From: an uncultured Luminiphilus sp.
GTDB lineage: Bacteria; Pseudomonadota; Gammaproteobacteria; Pseudomonadales; Halieaceae
Assembly (NCBI GenBank): GCA_943789425.1
Contig: CALSUB010000008.1
Span: 60,662-124,661 of the forward strand
Reading direction: 5' to 3'
DNA length: 64,000 bases
Shown here piece by piece: positions 16,352 through 25,137 of the stretch. Every line of letters begins with the position of its first letter. The first letter of the stretch is position 1. Made by a program: the position numbers and the translations under genes. The notes beneath the pieces are model-generated. The model ran no database searches and was not told the DNA's origin. It saw nothing but the letters and a program-made list of their open reading frames with translations.

Positions 16352-18163
16352 ATGTGCGGGCTTGTCGGCTTTGCCGCAAAAACAGGACGACCAGCAGATC
16401 GGATCGAGAGTGCGCTGGCAGCGTTGGGGCATCGTGGTCCGGATGGTCAGGGAGTCTATGATCAGGGCGGAGTGGCGTTGGGCCACACCCGATTATCGAT
16501 TATCGATCTTGAGGGCGGCGCTCAGCCTTTGCGGTCACCCTGTGGTCGTTTTGCATTGGTGGCAAATGGAGAGATTTATAACCACATCGAGTTGAGAGAC
16601 GAGCTCCTAGCCCGGGGCGCGCGCTTTGCGACGCAATCGGACTCGGAGGTCATCCTGCAAGGGTACGCTGCCTGGGGCCGAGACGTCCTGACTAGGCTGG
16701 AGGGTATGTATGCCTTTGCGCTGCATGACGTTGAGCAAGACGAAGTGCTACTGGCACGTGACCCCTTGGGTATGAAGCCATTGTATTGCCACGAGGGGAG
16801 TTCAGGGGTGCGTTTTGCCTCTGAGATTAAGGCGTTACTGGCGCTGCTGCCGCAGCAGCCGGATCTTAACCCCACCGCATTGGTACAGTATTTGGAGGCG
16901 CAGCATCCACTCGCCCGCGATACGCCTTTTTGCGGTGTTGAGCGAATACTGCCGGGCGAGGCAGTACTCACCAGGGCCGGTCAATGTGTTGAGCGATGGC
17001 GTCACTGGTCAGTGGTTCGCACCGCCCCAACGCGTCATGCCGATCCGATCGCCTCACTAGATGCCTTAATGGAGGACGTCTTCACTCAGCATCAACGTGC
17101 CGATGTGCCGATTGGGTTGTTTCTATCGGGCGGCGTGGATTCCACAGTTTTACTGGGGCTTATGCGCCGATATGGTATGGAAGATATTCATACTTTTTCT
17201 ATCGGATTTCCCGGATCTTCCGTGGGGGACGAGCTCGATGTGGCCACTCGGCTGGCGACCCACTTTGGCACGCAGCATCGTGTGATCACACCCGAGCCCG
17301 ACGCCTTATTATCTCGGCTACTGCAAACCGTGTGGGCCGCTGATGACTTAATGCGCGACCCGGCCAATTTGCCAACCCTACTGTTGGCAGAAGAGGCCTC
17401 TAAAACGATGAAGGTCGTTTTTTCGGGTGAGGGCGGCGATGAGAGCTTTGCCGGTTACGGTCGTTACCGTACCGGTGTTGCCGAACGCTTGATAAAAAGC
17501 TGTTTATTTCCAGGAACCGGTGGATTCCGCGCCAGAGGTGATCTGCGTGGCAGTATGGCCAATCAGTTACTGGGGCCAGATTTACGGGCCGCGCGCACGC
17601 GCTGGCGCACGCCGCTGATCGAGAGCTGGAAGGCGTATCCAGCGAGCTGGAGCGCCTTGCAAAAAATGCAGGCCCTAGATCTTGAGCATGCGTTGCCAAA
17701 CAACCTGTTGGTCAAAGCCGATCGTATGTTGATGGCGCACGGCGTCGAGGGGCGCATGCCCTTTGTCGATCGCAGAATCGTCGAGTGGGGGCTCATGCTG
17801 CCCGATGACCTAAAAAGTGACCGAAACGAAGGTAAGAAAATACTCAAGCAATGGGCGGCGAGCTTTATGCCCACAGAGCACTTTGCCGCCAAAAAACGCG
17901 GCTTTTATGTGCCAGTGAATGACTGGTGGCGGGGTGACCGCCTAGCATCGCTGGGTCAAATACTGCTGAGCAATGAATCGATAAGGCGGTGGTTTAATCC
18001 AAAGGGTGTCACATTAGCCTTAGAAATTCAGCAACGCTCAGGTGGTGCGGGGCGACTACTAATGAGCCTGTTACAGTTTGCACTTTGGCATCGCCTCTTT
18101 GTCGAGTCGACGGTGACAGAGTTGCCCGGGCAAATTGACCCGCTGGCTTATTTGAATGAATGA
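16352..18163 (+). CDS. asnB: asparagine synthetase, glutamine-hydrolysing
   Basis: A 603-aa two-domain enzyme. The N-terminal class-II glutaminase begins directly with the catalytic Cys (MCGLVGFAAK) and has GHRGPDGQG and LVANGEIYNH. The synthetase half has the PP-loop LFLSGGVDSTVLLG (about residue 255) and the acceptor-site region FSGEGGDESFAGYGRYR. It converts aspartate, glutamine and ATP to asparagine. Members next to glycosyltransferases often amidate sugar acids or peptides instead, so the acceptor is open. It stands alone with about 150 bases upstream for its promoter. Confidence 0.88.
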   Translation: MCGLVGFAAKTGRPADRIESALAALGHRGPDGQGVYDQGGVALGHTRLSIIDLEGGAQPLRSPCGRFALVANGEIYNHIELRDELLARGARFATQSDSEVILQGYAAWGRDVLTRLEGMYAFALHDVEQDEVLLARDPLGMKPLYCHEGSSGVRFASEIKALLALLPQQPDLNPTALVQYLEAQHPLARDTPFCGVERILPGEAVLTRAGQCVERWRHWSVVRTAPTRHADPIASLDALMEDVFTQHQRADVPIGLFLSGGVDSTVLLGLMRRYGMEDIHTFSIGFPGSSVGDELDVATRLATHFGTQHRVITPEPDALLSRLLQTVWAADDLMRDPANLPTLLLAEEASKTMKVVFSGEGGDESFAGYGRYRTGVAERLIKSCLFPGTGGFRARGDLRGSMANQLLGPDLRAARTRWRTPLIESWKAYPASWSALQKMQALDLEHALPNNLLVKADRMLMAHGVEGRMPFVDRRIVEWGLMLPDDLKSDRNEGKKILKQWAASFMPTEHFAAKKRGFYVPVNDWWRGDRLASLGQILLSNESIRRWFNPKGVTLALEIQQRSGGAGRLLMSLLQFALWHRLFVESTVTELPGQIDPLAYLNE

Positions 18164-18300
18164 AGTAAGCGCATTATTAGGTTGATGCCGCGGTTCGAAC
18201 AGCGAGCGTTGTACTAACGCGCTTTGCTCTGCGTTATTTTGGCATAAAGTATGTCAGACTTTAGGCGGTCCTCGACGCGTCATCAGAATGGAGCTGTTTT

Positions 18301-19080
18301 ATGAGCAACAGAGTCTCAATCACCACTTCGGATCATATTGCCCACGTAACCCTGACCCGAGCGGATAAAATCAACGCACTCGATTCGGCCATGTTCGACG
18401 CCATTATCTCGGCAATTGCTGAGTTGGCGGTACAGCCTGATCTTCGCGCGGTGGTGGTCTCGGGTGAGGGCAGGGGGTTTTGTGCCGGGCTTGATATGGC
18501 GAGTTTGCAGGGTGATGCCGCGCCGACCAAGCTCCTCGAGCGGACCCATGGCGTGACCAATCGCTTCCAACAAGTGGCTTGGGGCTGGCGAACGCTCCCT
18601 GTGCCGGTCATCGCTGCGGCGCATGGCGTGGCGATTGGCGGTGGACTTAATATTTTATCCGGTGCTGATATCCGTATTGTGCATCCGGATACGCGATGTA
18701 GCGTGATGGAAATGCGCTGGGGTCTGGTGCCCGATATGGCCGGTTACCCGCTTTGGCGGGGCAATGTGCGCGACGACGTGTTGCGCAAATTAGTCTATAC
18801 CAATGCCGAGTTCTCTGGCACGACGGCGCATGAGCTGGGTTTTGCGACAGAAGTGGCGGAAGATCCGCTGGCGCGAGCGATGTTGCTGGCGCACGAAATT
18901 GTGGGTAAAAACCCCGACGCGATTCGCGCTGCGAAGCGCTTGTCTAATGCACTGGCACACATTAGCGACGAGGAGCTGTTATTGGCGGAGTCGCGGGAGC
19001 AAGACGACATTATTGGTCAAGCTAACCAAACCGAAGCAGTGATGGCTCAAATGGAGGGCAGGGCGCCTCGGTTTTCGTGA
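18301..19080 (+). CDS. enoyl-CoA hydratase/isomerase family protein
   Basis: A 259-aa crotonase-fold protein. The oxyanion-hole segments are visible as GEGRGFCAGLDMASLQ and AAHGVAIGGGLNILSGADIRI. At the usual catalytic Glu region the sequence reads VMEMRWGLVPDMAGYPLWRG, which fits the ECH-like subgroup with Trp-Gly-Leu-(I/V)-Pro-Asp. It acts on an acyl-CoA, as hydratase or isomerase; which one cannot be settled. GGAG eight bases before the ATG supports the start. It is monocistronic here: no other beta-oxidation gene is adjacent. Confidence 0.88.
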   Translation: MSNRVSITTSDHIAHVTLTRADKINALDSAMFDAIISAIAELAVQPDLRAVVVSGEGRGFCAGLDMASLQGDAAPTKLLERTHGVTNRFQQVAWGWRTLPVPVIAAAHGVAIGGGLNILSGADIRIVHPDTRCSVMEMRWGLVPDMAGYPLWRGNVRDDVLRKLVYTNAEFSGTTAHELGFATEVAEDPLARAMLLAHEIVGKNPDAIRAAKRLSNALAHISDEELLLAESREQDDIIGQANQTEAVMAQMEGRAPRFS

Positions 19081-19099
19081 CGAAGTCGGAGGCACCTTT

Positions 19100-19260
19100 C
19101 ACCGGCTGCCCTGTGCGTAGTGGTCTTGTGGGTATCGATCCTGTGGGCATCCATGTTGTGAGCCCTAGCCCTCTGAGGCAGGGCCGTATTGTGGTTATGA
19201 GTCCGTGAGTAAGAGTCTGTGACCAAAAGCCCCGCGACTATCAGTCCTGTGAAAATGGAT
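19100..19260 (+). repeat. degenerate short reiterations in the ECH-molybdoenzyme gap
   Basis: Phrases such as CCTGTGGGCATC, CTTGTGGGTATC, TTGTGAGCCC, GTCCGTGAGT, GTCTGTGACC and GTCCTGTGAA recur at irregular 15-30 base intervals. They look like a decayed tandem repeat. No open frame of useful length runs through. Confidence 0.4.
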
Positions 19261-19275
19261 CCAGCGCGACCTTAT

Positions 19276-19319
19276 AACAGCGAGACCTCAGAACAGCGAG
19301 ACCTCAGAACAGCGAGACC
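19276..19319 (+). repeat. 16-bp tandem repeat (2.75 copies) at molybdoenzyme promoter
   Basis: AACAGCGAGACCTCAG occurs at 19276-19291 and 19292-19307, both perfect, followed by a partial copy 19308-19319 that runs straight into TATAAT. The array covers the place where a -35 element would be expected. Confidence 0.85.
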
Positions 19320-19320
19320 C

Positions 19321-19326
19321 TATAAT
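19321..19326 (+). promoter_or_regulatory. consensus -10 element of the molybdoenzyme gene
   Basis: A perfect TATAAT lies 36 bases before the preferred start codon, with no recognisable -35 hexamer at 16-18 bases upstream. The tandem repeats occupy that space, so an activator may replace the -35 contact (inference). Confidence 0.5.
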
Positions 19327-19361
19327 GTGGCGCCCTTATGAGTGATGACGGAGAGTCGAGC

Positions 19362-21494
19362 ATGAGTGACAACGAAACCGTAACACATCACCGAGTCTGC
19401 CACTTATGCGAGGCCATGTGCGGGCTGGTTATTCAAACCGAGGGCGCGAAGGTTGTCGATATTCGGGGTGACCGCGCTGATCCACTCAGTCGCGGGCATA
19501 TCTGTCCAAAGGCGGTTGCCTTGCAAGACATTCATGAGGACCCTGACCGGCTGCGTAAGCCGCTGAAGAGAGTGCGGTCAGCGCCGGGTGTCTACCATCA
19601 TGAAGCCATTGAATGGGGCGAGGCATTTGATTTGGCGGCCGATGCGCTGGCATCAACCATCCGGGATCATGGGGTGGATGCAGTGGGAGCGTACTTTGGC
19701 AATCCTGCGGTTCACAACTACGGGATGCTGACGCATCAGCGAAATTTGTTCAGGCATATCCGAACACGTAATCGCTTCTCTGCGACATCCGTCGATCAGT
19801 TACCGCATCATTTGGTGTCCTTGTGGTGCTTCGGTCACATGCTGTTGCAGCCTATTCCTGACGTCGATCGAACGCATTACTTTCTGATGCTCGGTGCAAA
19901 CCCGCTGGCCTCAAATGGCAGCCTCTGGACCGTTCCTGATGTGCGCCGACGGCTGAAAGACTTGCAAGCAAGAGGCGGTAAGCTGGTGGTGATCGATCCG
20001 CGACGAACTGAGACAGCTGAGATGGCCAGCGAACATCACTTTATTAAGCCAGGGACCGATGCGACTTTCTTATTAGCCATGATTCATGTGTTGTTCCGCG
20101 ACGGACTGGTGGACCCGGGCGCAATGAAGTCATACACAGATGGTGTAGATGAGGTTGGGGCGGCAGTGACTGAGTTGACGCCGCAATGGGCCGAGGAGAG
20201 AACCGGTATTGCAGCGGCTGATATCGAACGCATCGCCCACGAGATGGCGGCGGCCGAGGCAGGCATTTGCTACGGGCGGATGGGGGTGAGCACCCAAGCC
20301 TACGGCGCACTTTGCCAGTGGGCGATACAGGTCATCAATGTGGTCACTGGAAACCTTGATAAGCCGGGCGGCAGTCTTTTTACGGCGCCGGCGATGGATC
20401 AGGTGGCCAATACCAGTCCGGGCGGTTTCGCTCGGTTCGCGAGTCGAAAGCGCGGTTTACCTGAGTTTAACTACGAGCTGCCTGCAGCGGCGATGGCCGA
20501 TGAAATTCGCACTCCCGGAGAGGGACAGATCAAGCTGATGGTCACCGGCGCCGGCAACCCAGTTTTATCGACACCCAACGGACAAACGCTGGACGCTGCC
20601 CTAGAGGAGGTCGCGTTTATGATTTCCCTTGATCCGGCACTGAACGAAACGACTCGTCATGCGGACCTCATTTTCCCGCCGACGTCGCCCTTAGAGCATG
20701 ACCATTACGACATTGCATTTCATAATCTGGCGATTCGCAATACCGCGCGTTATAACCCCGCAGTATTCGAAAAGCCTGAGGGTGCCTTCCATGATTGGGA
20801 GATTTTTTCGGAACTTGGGGAGCGTCTTGCCAAACGATTAGACTTAGCGCCAATGCCTCGGATGGCGCCAGACCGTTTGGTCGATAGCGCATTGCGCGCT
20901 GGGCCTTACGGAGATCAGACTGAGTGGCAACTGAGTATCGAAAAATTAAAAGCGCATCCTTCTGGTATCGACATGGGACCGCTTGAACCATCTTGCCCAG
21001 AGCGCCTTCAAACGCCCGGAAAGCGCATTCAGCTGGCGATCGATGCCGTGTTTGATGACATTCATCGGCTGGTTAACGAGCAGCCTGAGCAAACAGAAAC
21101 GTATCGTTTAATCGGCCGGCGGCATGTGAGAGACAACAACTCTTGGATGCACAACCATCGTCGATTAATGAAAGGTAAGCCAAGGTGCCAATTGTTAATG
21201 AATACAGCTGACGCGAAGAGAGAAGGTTGGCAGTCAGGGATGTTGATCAAAATTCAAAGTCGTATCGGGAGTATTGAAGCCGAGTTGGCCTGCACGGATG
21301 ATGTGATGCAGGGTGTTGTAAGCTTGCCTCATGGTTATGGGCATGGCCAGCCCGGGACTCGGGCAGAGACCGCCAGCCAGCACGCAGGCGTGAGCTGCAA
21401 CGACATTACCGATGACCAGTTTATCGACCAGTTATCGGGTAATGCCGCTTTAAACGGGCTGTCGGTTCAGCTCAGTGCCGGAGCGATGGTGTGA
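19362..21494 (+). CDS. molybdopterin-dependent oxidoreductase, formate-dehydrogenase-like
   Basis: A 710-aa DMSO-reductase-superfamily catalytic subunit. The N-terminal 4Fe-4S site reads CHLCEAMCGLVI with the fourth Cys in GHICPKAVAL. Next come FSATSVDQLPHHLV, the cofactor-binding LMLGANPLASNGS and VVIDPRRTETAEMA, and a C-terminal pterin-binding domain with LPHGYGHGQPG. There is no Tat signal, so it is cytoplasmic. No iron-sulfur or membrane partner is encoded nearby, and the electron acceptor is unknown. I start at the second ATG, which has GGAGAG nine bases upstream; the earlier ATG (19338) lies too close to the -10. mobA for the guanylated cofactor is at 36.2 kb in this window. Confidence 0.85.
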   Translation: MSDNETVTHHRVCHLCEAMCGLVIQTEGAKVVDIRGDRADPLSRGHICPKAVALQDIHEDPDRLRKPLKRVRSAPGVYHHEAIEWGEAFDLAADALASTIRDHGVDAVGAYFGNPAVHNYGMLTHQRNLFRHIRTRNRFSATSVDQLPHHLVSLWCFGHMLLQPIPDVDRTHYFLMLGANPLASNGSLWTVPDVRRRLKDLQARGGKLVVIDPRRTETAEMASEHHFIKPGTDATFLLAMIHVLFRDGLVDPGAMKSYTDGVDEVGAAVTELTPQWAEERTGIAAADIERIAHEMAAAEAGICYGRMGVSTQAYGALCQWAIQVINVVTGNLDKPGGSLFTAPAMDQVANTSPGGFARFASRKRGLPEFNYELPAAAMADEIRTPGEGQIKLMVTGAGNPVLSTPNGQTLDAALEEVAFMISLDPALNETTRHADLIFPPTSPLEHDHYDIAFHNLAIRNTARYNPAVFEKPEGAFHDWEIFSELGERLAKRLDLAPMPRMAPDRLVDSALRAGPYGDQTEWQLSIEKLKAHPSGIDMGPLEPSCPERLQTPGKRIQLAIDAVFDDIHRLVNEQPEQTETYRLIGRRHVRDNNSWMHNHRRLMKGKPRCQLLMNTADAKREGWQSGMLIKIQSRIGSIEAELACTDDVMQGVVSLPHGYGHGQPGTRAETASQHAGVSCNDITDDQFIDQLSGNAALNGLSVQLSAGAMV

Positions 21495-21512
21495 TGCACG
21501 CTGGAGGCAAGG

Positions 21513-22511
21513 ATGACTGAAGAACGGATCCCGCTGGCGGTCATCGATAGCGGTGAAAAGTATGTCAATGACCGGGGGATGCGCGTCATTAAGGACGGCA
21601 TCAAAGCCTCGTCAACCGAGACTGCTCCGCTGCAGAAGCCTGATTGGTTAAGAATGCGGATACAGAGCAGCCCCAAGTTTGACGCAGTCAGGTCGATTGT
21701 TCACGAGCATCGCTTGGCAACAGTCTGTGAGGAGGCCAAGTGCCCCAATATCAGTGAATGCTGGAGCGCGGGCACCGCGACGATCATGTTGATGGGGGAT
21801 GTCTGTACCCGTGCCTGCCGTTTTTGTTCCGTGAATACGGGTAATCCCAATGGCTGGCTCGATAGCGAAGAGCCGGCTAATACGGCTCAGGCAGTGCAGC
21901 TGATGGGTCTACGGTATGTCGTCCTGACGTCAGTCAACCGAGATGATCTCAGTGATGGGGGTGCGGCGCACTATGCAGCCGTCGTCACGGCGACAAAGCA
22001 TCAGAACCCGGAAACCGCGGTCGAAGCGCTCACGCCCGACTTTTTGGGCGATCAAAAAGCCATTGAGGTGCTGCTTGACTCTGGGATTGATGTCTTTGCA
22101 CAAAACGTAGAGACCGTAGAGCGGTTGACGCACCCTGTTAGAGACCCCAGAGCAGGGTATCAGCAGACACTTGATGTGTTGGCGCACGCTAAAGCGTATC
22201 GACCTAAGGTGATCACCAAGACCTCATTGATGCTCGGTTTGGGCGAGAGCGAGGCAGAACTGAAGCAATGCATGGATGATCTTCGTGCGCACAATGTTGA
22301 TGTCCTCACACTGGGACAATATCTGCAGCCGACTAAGCACCACTTGCGGGTGGAGCGTTTCGTGACGCCAGAAGAATTCGAACGCTACCGGCAGTGGGGA
22401 TTAGAAAAAGGCTTTATGGAGGTTGTGTCCGGCGTTTTTGTCCGCTCTAGCTATCGCGCCGAGCGGGTATTGGAGCATAATAACGTAGGCCTTGGAGGAG
22501 GGTTAAGCTGA
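21513..22511 (+). CDS. lipA: lipoyl synthase
   Basis: A 332-aa radical-SAM enzyme that inserts two sulfurs into octanoyl-protein to give lipoyl groups on 2-oxoacid dehydrogenases and the glycine cleavage H protein. Both clusters are visible: the auxiliary one, [12 protein letters not shown] (C-x4-C-x5-C), and the radical-SAM one, CTRACRFC (C-x3-C-x2-C), followed by [15 protein letters not shown]. The C-terminal [20 protein letters not shown] and the terminal RSSYRAE serine region are intact. The length fits the family. lipB is not adjacent, which departs from the common lipB-lipA order. Confidence 0.97.
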   Translation: MTEERIPLAVIDSGEKYVNDRGMRVIKDGIKASSTETAPLQKPDWLRMRIQSSPKFDAVRSIVHEHRLATVCEEAKCPNISECWSAGTATIMLMGDVCTRACRFCSVNTGNPNGWLDSEEPANTAQAVQLMGLRYVVLTSVNRDDLSDGGAAHYAAVVTATKHQNPETAVEALTPDFLGDQKAIEVLLDSGIDVFAQNVETVERLTHPVRDPRAGYQQTLDVLAHAKAYRPKVITKTSLMLGLGESEAELKQCMDDLRAHNVDVLTLGQYLQPTKHHLRVERFVTPEEFERYRQWGLEKGFMEVVSGVFVRSSYRAERVLEHNNVGLGGGLS

Positions 22512-22536
22512 TGGTTCGAAAGGTTGCTACCCACTT

Positions 22537-23421
22537 ATGACGACAACGTTCACGCACGTGGGGCTGCTCGGTCGCAGAGAGCACCCCGGGGTTGAAGAGG
22601 TGGTGTCTGGGCTTTTGAAGCTCCTAGACCAGCGGAATATTCAGGTGACGATCGAGGATCGCCTCGCCACGCTGGCCCATTTTGAGCGCCGTGAAATGGC
22701 GTCCCGCGATCAAATAGGCACCATGGTTGATCTCGCGATTGTGATTGGCGGCGATGGCAGTTTGCTCAGTGCTGCGCGCACGTTAGTCAAACACGATACC
22801 CCCGTGATTGGGATCAACCGGGGAAGACTAGGATTTCTCACCGATGTGAGCCCCGACGATTTGCTGGAGCAAGTCAGTGCCATTTTGAATGGTGACTATC
22901 TCAGTGATCGACGATTTCTGCTCGATGCCGAGGTGTGGCGCGGTGAGCAGGTTGTGGGTCGGGGAGAGGCCCTCAATGACATCGTCGTGAACTCTGGCGC
23001 ATCAGCACAAATGGTGGAGTTTGAACTCAGTATCGACGGTGATTTTGTGTATCGCTTGAACGCGGATGGCCTGCTGGTGGCCACTCCAACAGGGTCAACT
23101 GCGTATTCCTTGTCGGCAGGCGGGCCCATTGTCTCGCCCGATCTGGATGCGCTGCTGTTAGTGCCTATGTTTCCTCACTCATTGACCAGTCGTCCTATTG
23201 TGGTCAGTGGGCAAAGTGAGATTCGGATCGATGTCGTGTCGCGTAACGACATCCATCCCCCCATCACCTGCGATGGTCAAATCTCTATCACTGCCTTGCC
23301 CGGCGACTCGGTGCGTATTCGTAAAAAATCGCGTGAGCTGACGTTGCTGCATCCTCCTGGCTATAGTTTTTATGCGACCTGCCGGGACAAACTTCGCTGG
23401 TCTGATGCCCTCGTTCAGTAG
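22537..23421 (+). CDS. nadK: NAD kinase
   Basis: A 294-aa ATP-NAD kinase that makes NADP from NAD in the cytoplasm. The diagnostic GGDGS is in LAIVIGGDGSLLSAAR, followed by INRGRLGFLTDV and the substrate-binding NADGLLVATPTGSTAYSLSA. The length matches the proteobacterial enzyme. It lies 26 bases after lipA, and the next gene's start overlaps its 3' end, so lipA-nadK-rhomboid are probably co-transcribed. Confidence 0.97.
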   Translation: MTTTFTHVGLLGRREHPGVEEVVSGLLKLLDQRNIQVTIEDRLATLAHFERREMASRDQIGTMVDLAIVIGGDGSLLSAARTLVKHDTPVIGINRGRLGFLTDVSPDDLLEQVSAILNGDYLSDRRFLLDAEVWRGEQVVGRGEALNDIVVNSGASAQMVEFELSIDGDFVYRLNADGLLVATPTGSTAYSLSAGGPIVSPDLDALLLVPMFPHSLTSRPIVVSGQSEIRIDVVSRNDIHPPITCDGQISITALPGDSVRIRKKSRELTLLHPPGYSFYATCRDKLRWSDALVQ

Positions 23422-24043
23422 CGCCCCACCTGCAATACAGCGAGCCCCTGCGACCTTCTTACTGGTGGTAGTGACCGTGGGGTGTTTTTTGCTGTTTTAT
23501 CCTCTGCAGTGGATGGGTATGTTGCAGCAGTTCAATTTTGTGCCGTTTCGGGCCGCCGGCGGTTATGTGGCCTTCGGTGAGATGGGTACCGATTGGTGGC
23601 GGTTGATCACTCCCACTTTGATTCATTTTGGTTGGCTGCACGTGGTTTTTAACTGCTTGTGGCTGTGGGAGTTTGGTCAGCGAATCGAACATCGATTGGG
23701 ATCCGCTAATGTGTTGGCACTTTACGGTGTGACGGCAATGGGCAGTAATTACTGTCAGTACTTATGGGAGGGCCCCTCTATTTTTGGCGGTATGTCAGGA
23801 GTGGTCTATGCCTTTATGGGGGTCATCTTGGTCTCGCACTGGCGACGGCCCGGTTGGATCCTGCCGCCACCGATGGCGGTGTTTGCCTTCATGCTCATTT
23901 GGCTGTTGATAGGTATGGCGGGCAGTATGGAATTCATTGGTGCAGGGGCGGTGGCTAATGGCGCTCACGTGGGGGGTCTGTTAACCGGCTGTCTGCTGGG
24001 CATGCTACTGAGCATTGCGCCCCACATTTTTGGGAGGCCTTGA
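23405..24043 (+). CDS. rhomboid-family intramembrane serine protease
   Basis: A 212-aa protein with six membrane segments. The catalytic Ser is in GGMSGVVYAFMG and the His is in GAHVGGLLTGCLLG. The Asn-bearing HVVFNCLWLWEFGQRIE is in the second helix, and the loop Trp-Arg motif reads WWRLITPTLIHFGWLH. All required residues are present, so it should be active against single-pass membrane substrates, which are unknown. The ATG at 23405 gives a 17-base overlap with nadK; the alternative start 33 bases earlier would overlap more and adds a polar tail. Confidence 0.93.
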   Translation: MPSFSSAPPAIQRAPATFLLVVVTVGCFLLFYPLQWMGMLQQFNFVPFRAAGGYVAFGEMGTDWWRLITPTLIHFGWLHVVFNCLWLWEFGQRIEHRLGSANVLALYGVTAMGSNYCQYLWEGPSIFGGMSGVVYAFMGVILVSHWRRPGWILPPPMAVFAFMLIWLLIGMAGSMEFIGAGAVANGAHVGGLLTGCLLGMLLSIAPHIFGRP

Positions 24044-24044
24044 G

Positions 24045-24311
24045 GTGTCAGACGTTTATCGGCAGTCAGTGGCTCAGATGGACAGAAAAACCTACGACCG
24101 TCTCGTTGAGGCGCTAGCGATTGGCCGTTGGCCAGATGGGCGTGGGTTGTCGGATACTCAGCGGCAGTCAGCGATGCAGGCCGTGATTACCTGGGGAGAG
24201 CTGCACCTGGCGCCCGAGGAGCGTGTTGGCTTTATTGATAAAGGCAGCAAGGCAAATGGGGTTCGCAATGATCCCGCACCCCTAAACTGGAAGGAGCCAC
24301 TTGGTGACTGA
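24045..24311 (+). CDS. DUF1315 family protein (YeaC-like)
   Basis: An 88-aa cytoplasmic protein matching DUF1315: YDRLVEALAIGRWPDGRGLS and SAMQAVITWGELHLAPEERVG are the typical blocks. The function is not known. The GTG start is chosen because GGGAGG lies shortly upstream and the rhomboid stop is two bases before. It overlaps the DUF2797 gene by eight bases. The order DUF1315-DUF2797-pepN is a recurring arrangement in gammaproteobacteria. Confidence 0.88.
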   Translation: MSDVYRQSVAQMDRKTYDRLVEALAIGRWPDGRGLSDTQRQSAMQAVITWGELHLAPEERVGFIDKGSKANGVRNDPAPLNWKEPLGD

Positions 24312-25137
24312 ACTACGCGGTATGTTGCGTAAAATGAAAACAGAGCTGGCCGAGGTGGTGAACTACACGTTGTTGCCAGATCAGGGCGGCTTATCGGTCA
24401 ATGATCTTTTGGGATCGCCGCTGCGCCTATCTTTTACCGGCGTGATCGAGTGTGTCGCTTGCAAGCGACTGACAAAAAAGAGTTTTAATCAGGGTCACTG
24501 TTACCCTTGTTTCCGTAAGCTAGCTGCCTGCGACACCTGCATCATGAGTCCTGCAAAATGCCACCTTGCTGAAGGGACGTGCCGAGAACCCGAGTGGGCG
24601 GCTTTAAATTGCCAAGTCCCCCATATCGTCTACTTAGCGAACACGTCGAGTGTCAAAGTGGGTATTACCCGTGGCACACAAGTGCCCACGCGCTGGATGG
24701 ATCAGGGCGCGACACAAGCCAAGCCCATTGCGCGAGTGCAAACTCGCTACCAATCCGGGCTTTTAGAGGTGTTATGCGCACAAGAGGTCGGTGACCGCAC
24801 CGCCTGGCAAACCATGCTCAAGGGGGATAGCGACCCCCAAGATCTTGAGGCCATACGAAAAAGCCTGATGGACAGTTGTCGAGAGGGCATCGATGACTTA
24901 AAGCGACAGCACGGTGAGGAGGCCTTTGAGTTATTAGAGGATGAGCCAGAGACGATGATTCGCTATCCGGTGCTGACCTGGCCCGAGAAAGTCAAAGCAC
25001 ATAATTTTGATAAGCAGCCCGTCGTCGAGGGCACGTTGATGGGGATTAAAGGGCAGTATTTAATCCTCGACACGGGTGTGCTGAACATCCGTAAATTTGG
25101 TGGCTACGAAGTTGATATTGAGGTGAGAGCATCATGA
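24304..25137 (+). CDS. DUF2797 family protein
   Basis: A 277-aa protein with a cysteine-rich N-terminal half that looks metal-binding: CVACKRLTKKSFNQGHCYPC, then CDTC, CHLAEGTC. A GIY-YIG-like stretch follows (HIVYLANTSSVKVGITRG). This is the DUF2797 layout. The biochemical function is unknown; zinc binding is inferred from the cysteines. The start is GTG 24304 (TTG 24301 is possible), overlapping DUF1315. Its stop overlaps the pepN ATG as ATGA, so the three genes are tightly coupled. Confidence 0.88.
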   Translation: MTELRGMLRKMKTELAEVVNYTLLPDQGGLSVNDLLGSPLRLSFTGVIECVACKRLTKKSFNQGHCYPCFRKLAACDTCIMSPAKCHLAEGTCREPEWAALNCQVPHIVYLANTSSVKVGITRGTQVPTRWMDQGATQAKPIARVQTRYQSGLLEVLCAQEVGDRTAWQTMLKGDSDPQDLEAIRKSLMDSCREGIDDLKRQHGEEAFELLEDEPETMIRYPVLTWPEKVKAHNFDKQPVVEGTLMGIKGQYLILDTGVLNIRKFGGYEVDIEVRAS

